Below, piece after piece: positions 61,562-64,000 of a stretch of DNA of 64,000 nt (its first letter is position 1; every line of letters starts with the position of its first letter). The notes beneath the pieces were generated by a model. The model saw nothing but the letters and a program-made list of their open reading frames with translations. It did not search any database and was not told the DNA's origin. The translations under genes and the position numbers were made by a program. The stretch is from Tricholomella constricta (Eukaryota; Basidiomycota; Agaricomycetes; Agaricales; Lyophyllaceae), in NCBI GenBank assembly GCA_013368375.1, contig JAACJP010000013.1, forward strand, positions 310,001 to 374,000. Reading direction: 5' to 3'.

Positions 61562-62895
61562 CTATTTTAACGTCCGCCTGACCAATCGCCGCGATTTTAG
61601 AAGACAATGTCCGGACGTGTGGCTACTCGTAACGGGGGTCGTGGCCGTCGAAGTGTTGGAGACTTGGGTTGTTCCGGTAGTAGACGTTGGTCGTGCGGAT
61701 GTGACGGTTGGGGTTATGGGGGTAGGGTTCCCACCAACGCCGAAGGTGACAGGTGGGGGGCCTGGGATAGAAAAGGTGCCAAAGTCACTGTATATGTTTG
61801 GCCACACAGCGTTGGAGTATAATCCTGGGATTGAGACAAGGTCGGTTTGCGATGGCTGACCTGTCCCAGAGCCGGTTACTTTGATCTGTCTAGAGGGGGA
61901 TGAAGCAAGAGAGGGACTTCAACGATGGAAGGTACTTACGTGCAGCTTGGGTAAAACTGCGGTGTGATCGAATGGAGTGCTACGCTGGAAATAAACGAAA
62001 AGTCAGAACTGAAGCGGGGCCCAATCGGGGTAGCCGCTCACATCTCATTCCGAATAAGCTGTAGTGAGGTCATCAGTCATTCAGGTAGATGCCAGTCAGA
62101 CCATAAACCAACTGACATATTGTCCAGGAGCGAGTCCAGCTGGAATAGTCGATACCCATGAATTATCGTCTATGAATTGCATTTAGTATACCCTGATCAG
62201 AAACCCACATCAGCAGATCGCTCACTTGCTCTTAGCTTATCAGCAGCCCATTGACGGGTTGCAGGATCGTAACCCTCTGCATCGAGTTTGAACCATCGCG
62301 CACTATTGGCGGAGAATGTCGTGCAGTCGCCATTGCAAGACGCCATATAAGTCGATACAGGCCCCTGGTGATCTAAACCGCGTGGATCAACACTGACAAT
62401 GCGGGTGAAAGCAACAAGTAGATTTACCACCAGGCCACTATGAATTACACGTTAGTGGAGTATCTCGAAACATATTACGGCCACCTACGTAGCTCCATCG
62501 GAAGGTTACCTGGCTTCCTGCAGTGGCTTCGGCAACGAGACCTGCGCCGTCGTTCCCTTCATGATGACAGGGTAGATCGGGATCTGTGCCAGCAACTGAG
62601 CGATTCTTAGTTAGGAAGATCGTTCAGCTCAGGGGACACGGCGTTGGCGCGTACCAAATCCATCGTTGAGGACTTTACGAACAACCTTGGGGGAAGTGGT
62701 AACATATCTGTGATACCTTGACGTCAGAAACGGCAAATCAACTCCAGGATGCCTCGAGATTTACGGATCACTGAAGGGATTCCATCCCTGGTATTCTTGG
62801 CCATTTACGAGAACACTGTGGACGAAACCGTGGCTGGCTACATTTGGGAGAAGGTTTAGAAACCAGAAAACAGAGAAAACAGTTAGGCAGAGCAT
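61562..62895 (-). CDS. AA9 lytic polysaccharide monooxygenase with Asn in place of second-sphere His
   Basis: Copper enzyme that oxidatively cuts cellulose or hemicellulose outside the cell. I chose ATG 62895 (MLCLTVFSVFWFLNLLPNVA), because cleavage then leaves His1 of HGFVHSVLVNGQEYQGWNPF as the copper-binding N-terminus; an ATG at 62946 adds 17 residues. The second copper His is in DLPCHHEGNDGAGLVAEA. Other family segments are DHQGPVSTYMASCNGDC and NSWVSTIPAGLAPGQY, and the axial Tyr in QFYPSCTQIKVTGSG. The usual LLRHEI reads LIRNEI here, across clean introns. A Thr/Ser linker (TSARPTSTTGTTQVSNTST) ends in a basic tail (SRRLVRRTLK) without a cellulose-binding CBM1. About eight introns. Confidence 0.9.
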
Positions 62896-63580
62896 CTTGC
62901 GTATGGGAGCGTATAGGAAGAATGTAAGTGTGTTTGCTTGCCTCAATCAAGGAGCGTCCGTATTATACGATGCAGGCACGAGGCATCTCTGTGAATCAGG
63001 CAACATGAGGTAGTCTCATTGCGACGAACGAGGCTGAACATTACACAAACAAAGCATTGCTGTTGATTGACAAAGAGTGCTGAGACAACCAGTCATGCAT
63101 AAGGCCTAAGGCATGGTCTTTCATAATGATTAGTATGTCGAAGCCATGCATGTTGCAATTTTAACGCACTGTGATCAAAGCTTGCGGCCAGAGGCGCGAC
63201 TTCATCCAGTGATCGCGTTTGTTTGTTTCTCGTTTTGCCAAATAAACGCCATTAGGGAAAGTCCCATACATGCATGTTGGTCAACCAAAACCCTCGAAAA
63301 TCGCCTGAACAGGGATAGACGCCAAAACAGAATCGTATCCCGCCAGAGGCGGGAAATATTTCTGCTACTAGGCGTCAATTCCGCTAATTTCTAACAGCAA
63401 TAGGGCCCTCAAAATACGCTATTTTCCCAAGAATATATATGAGAGCTTCCCGGGGCCTCCGAGGTCTGAGGTAGATGGGTAGTAGTAATACAGACGATTA
63501 TTGTGCTGAAGTCTACAGAGTAAAACGCATCTATAATCCACCAGAAAACCATGCACGTCAATAACACTACATACTCTACA
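62896..63580. other. Intergenic between the AA9 and ABC-F genes
   Basis: No gene is supported. It holds the AA9 promoter with TATA-like TATAATA (minus strand, 62961-62967, 66 bp from the ATG) and the 3' UTR of the ABC-F gene. Confidence 0.5.
62961..62967 (-). promoter_or_regulatory. TATA-like box of the AA9 gene
   Basis: The minus strand reads TATAATA 66 bp upstream of the chosen AA9 start, which supports 62895 as the real start over 62946. Confidence 0.4.
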
Positions 63581-64000
63581 CTAAGGATCATCGTCATCTG
63601 TATCTTCAGGTTTGGGTCCTCCTTCATTCAACCATTGGATTTTGCGTAGCCTTCTTCGCTCTTCCTGAGCCTTGAGCTGGTTACGAGTCGGTTTCTTCTT
63701 CTTTCTCACAACAGGAGCGGTGGAAGCGGCAGCTGCTTCATCGCCGCTTGCCACAGGTGTACCAGCGGCCGATGCCACAGGTGTTTGGAGCCTTGACCTG
63801 ACCGGCGTATTAGTTCCGCTGCCTTTCGGAGAACGAGCGTCCAAGAATGCGTCTTCAACCGTTGGAACTTTTCCTTGCTGAGTCATGCGGCCAGCATCAA
63901 CGTTCCAAATCTCTGGGCCTGGAAAACAAGGTTAGAATGATTATGAGTTGACACTGTAAGGAGTACGAACACAGAGCGGAAACGAATTCGTTGTTGTGAG
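63581..64000 (-). CDS. C-terminal end of an ABC-F translation factor (eEF3/New1-like), partial
   Basis: The gene enters from the right edge. The first visible exon reads HNNEFVSALC. An intron (GTTCGT..TTCCAG, about 63919-63970) leads to PEIWNVDAGRMTQQGKVPTV, matching the end of the second ATPase domain in eEF3-type proteins (SH..F...LC.E.W...GR). A disordered Thr/Pro/Ala linker (GTNTPVRSRLQTPVASAAGT) and a basic tail (RKKKKPTRNQLKAQEERRRL) follow; it ends WLNEGGPKPEDTDDDDP at 63581. eEF3 and New1 are fungal ribosome-associated ATPases that aid E-site tRNA release or termination. Lys-rich tails bind the ribosome in yeast eEF3. Which of the two this is cannot be told from the tail alone. Confidence 0.72.

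Overview
This 64 kb window is nuclear DNA of a filamentous fungus, most likely a mushroom-forming basidiomycete (Agaricomycetes). The evidence is dense short introns (about 50-60 nt, GT..AG) in nearly every gene, very short exons, compact gene spacing, and a fungal gene complement: Zn2Cys6 regulators, an ATP sulfurylase with the fungal APS-kinase-like tail, an AA9 copper oxygenase, a PHO80-type cyclin and an eEF3/New1-type ABC-F factor. The class is inferred from protein style and not proven. Coordinates of multi-exon genes span start codon to stop codon and include introns. I joined exons by reading GT/AG signals and reading frame, so internal boundaries are approximate unless stated.

Layout. 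0-3.2 kb: tail of an unidentified basic protein, then a mitochondrial 2-methylcitrate dehydratase (-). 3.3-6.4 kb: a full-length Zn2Cys6 regulator (+) divergent from it. 6.5-14.4 kb, all on -: small secreted protein, ATP sulfurylase (MET3), single-pass membrane protein, ERO1. 14.9-19.2 kb: a vigilin/Scp160 multi-KH protein (+). 19.4-26.5 kb, all on -: SR140/U2SURP splicing factor, PP5-type phosphatase, secreted lysozyme-like GH23 protein. 27.5-32.3 kb (+): Pho80-like cyclin and pepsin-like aspartic protease. 33.0-34.0 kb (-): short Zn2Cys6 protein. 34-37 kb is gene-poor. 37.2-38.9 kb (-): cell-wall-integrity type MAP kinase kinase, divergent from a conserved hypothetical gene. 39.8-41.8 kb holds a possible unrecognised or decaying gene. 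Then come NAA50 (+), a C2H2 factor (-), DNA ligase I (+), a 5'-truncated LINE with a clear target-site duplication, a BolA-like protein (+), a second C2H2 factor (+), an NDR-family kinase (-), a homeodomain factor (+), an AA9 LPMO (-) and the C-terminal end of an ABC-F translation factor (-).

Most genes are conserved housekeeping genes, and I see no biosynthetic gene cluster, defence island or obviously new multi-gene system. Five regulators (two Zn2Cys6, two C2H2, one homeodomain) sit among metabolic, secretion, RNA and signalling genes. The points most worth a second look are: an AA9 enzyme with Asn in place of the second-sphere active-site His; coding micro-exons of 6 nt (Zn2Cys6 finger) and 14 plus 20 nt (NDR kinase activation segment); a recently inserted LINE with 14-bp target duplications; a glycine-to-serine change in the NAA50 acetyl-CoA loop; a 9-bp GC hairpin between convergent genes; a 43-codon small ORF; and unexplained protein-like segments at 35.3-35.9 and 40.4-41.9 kb.
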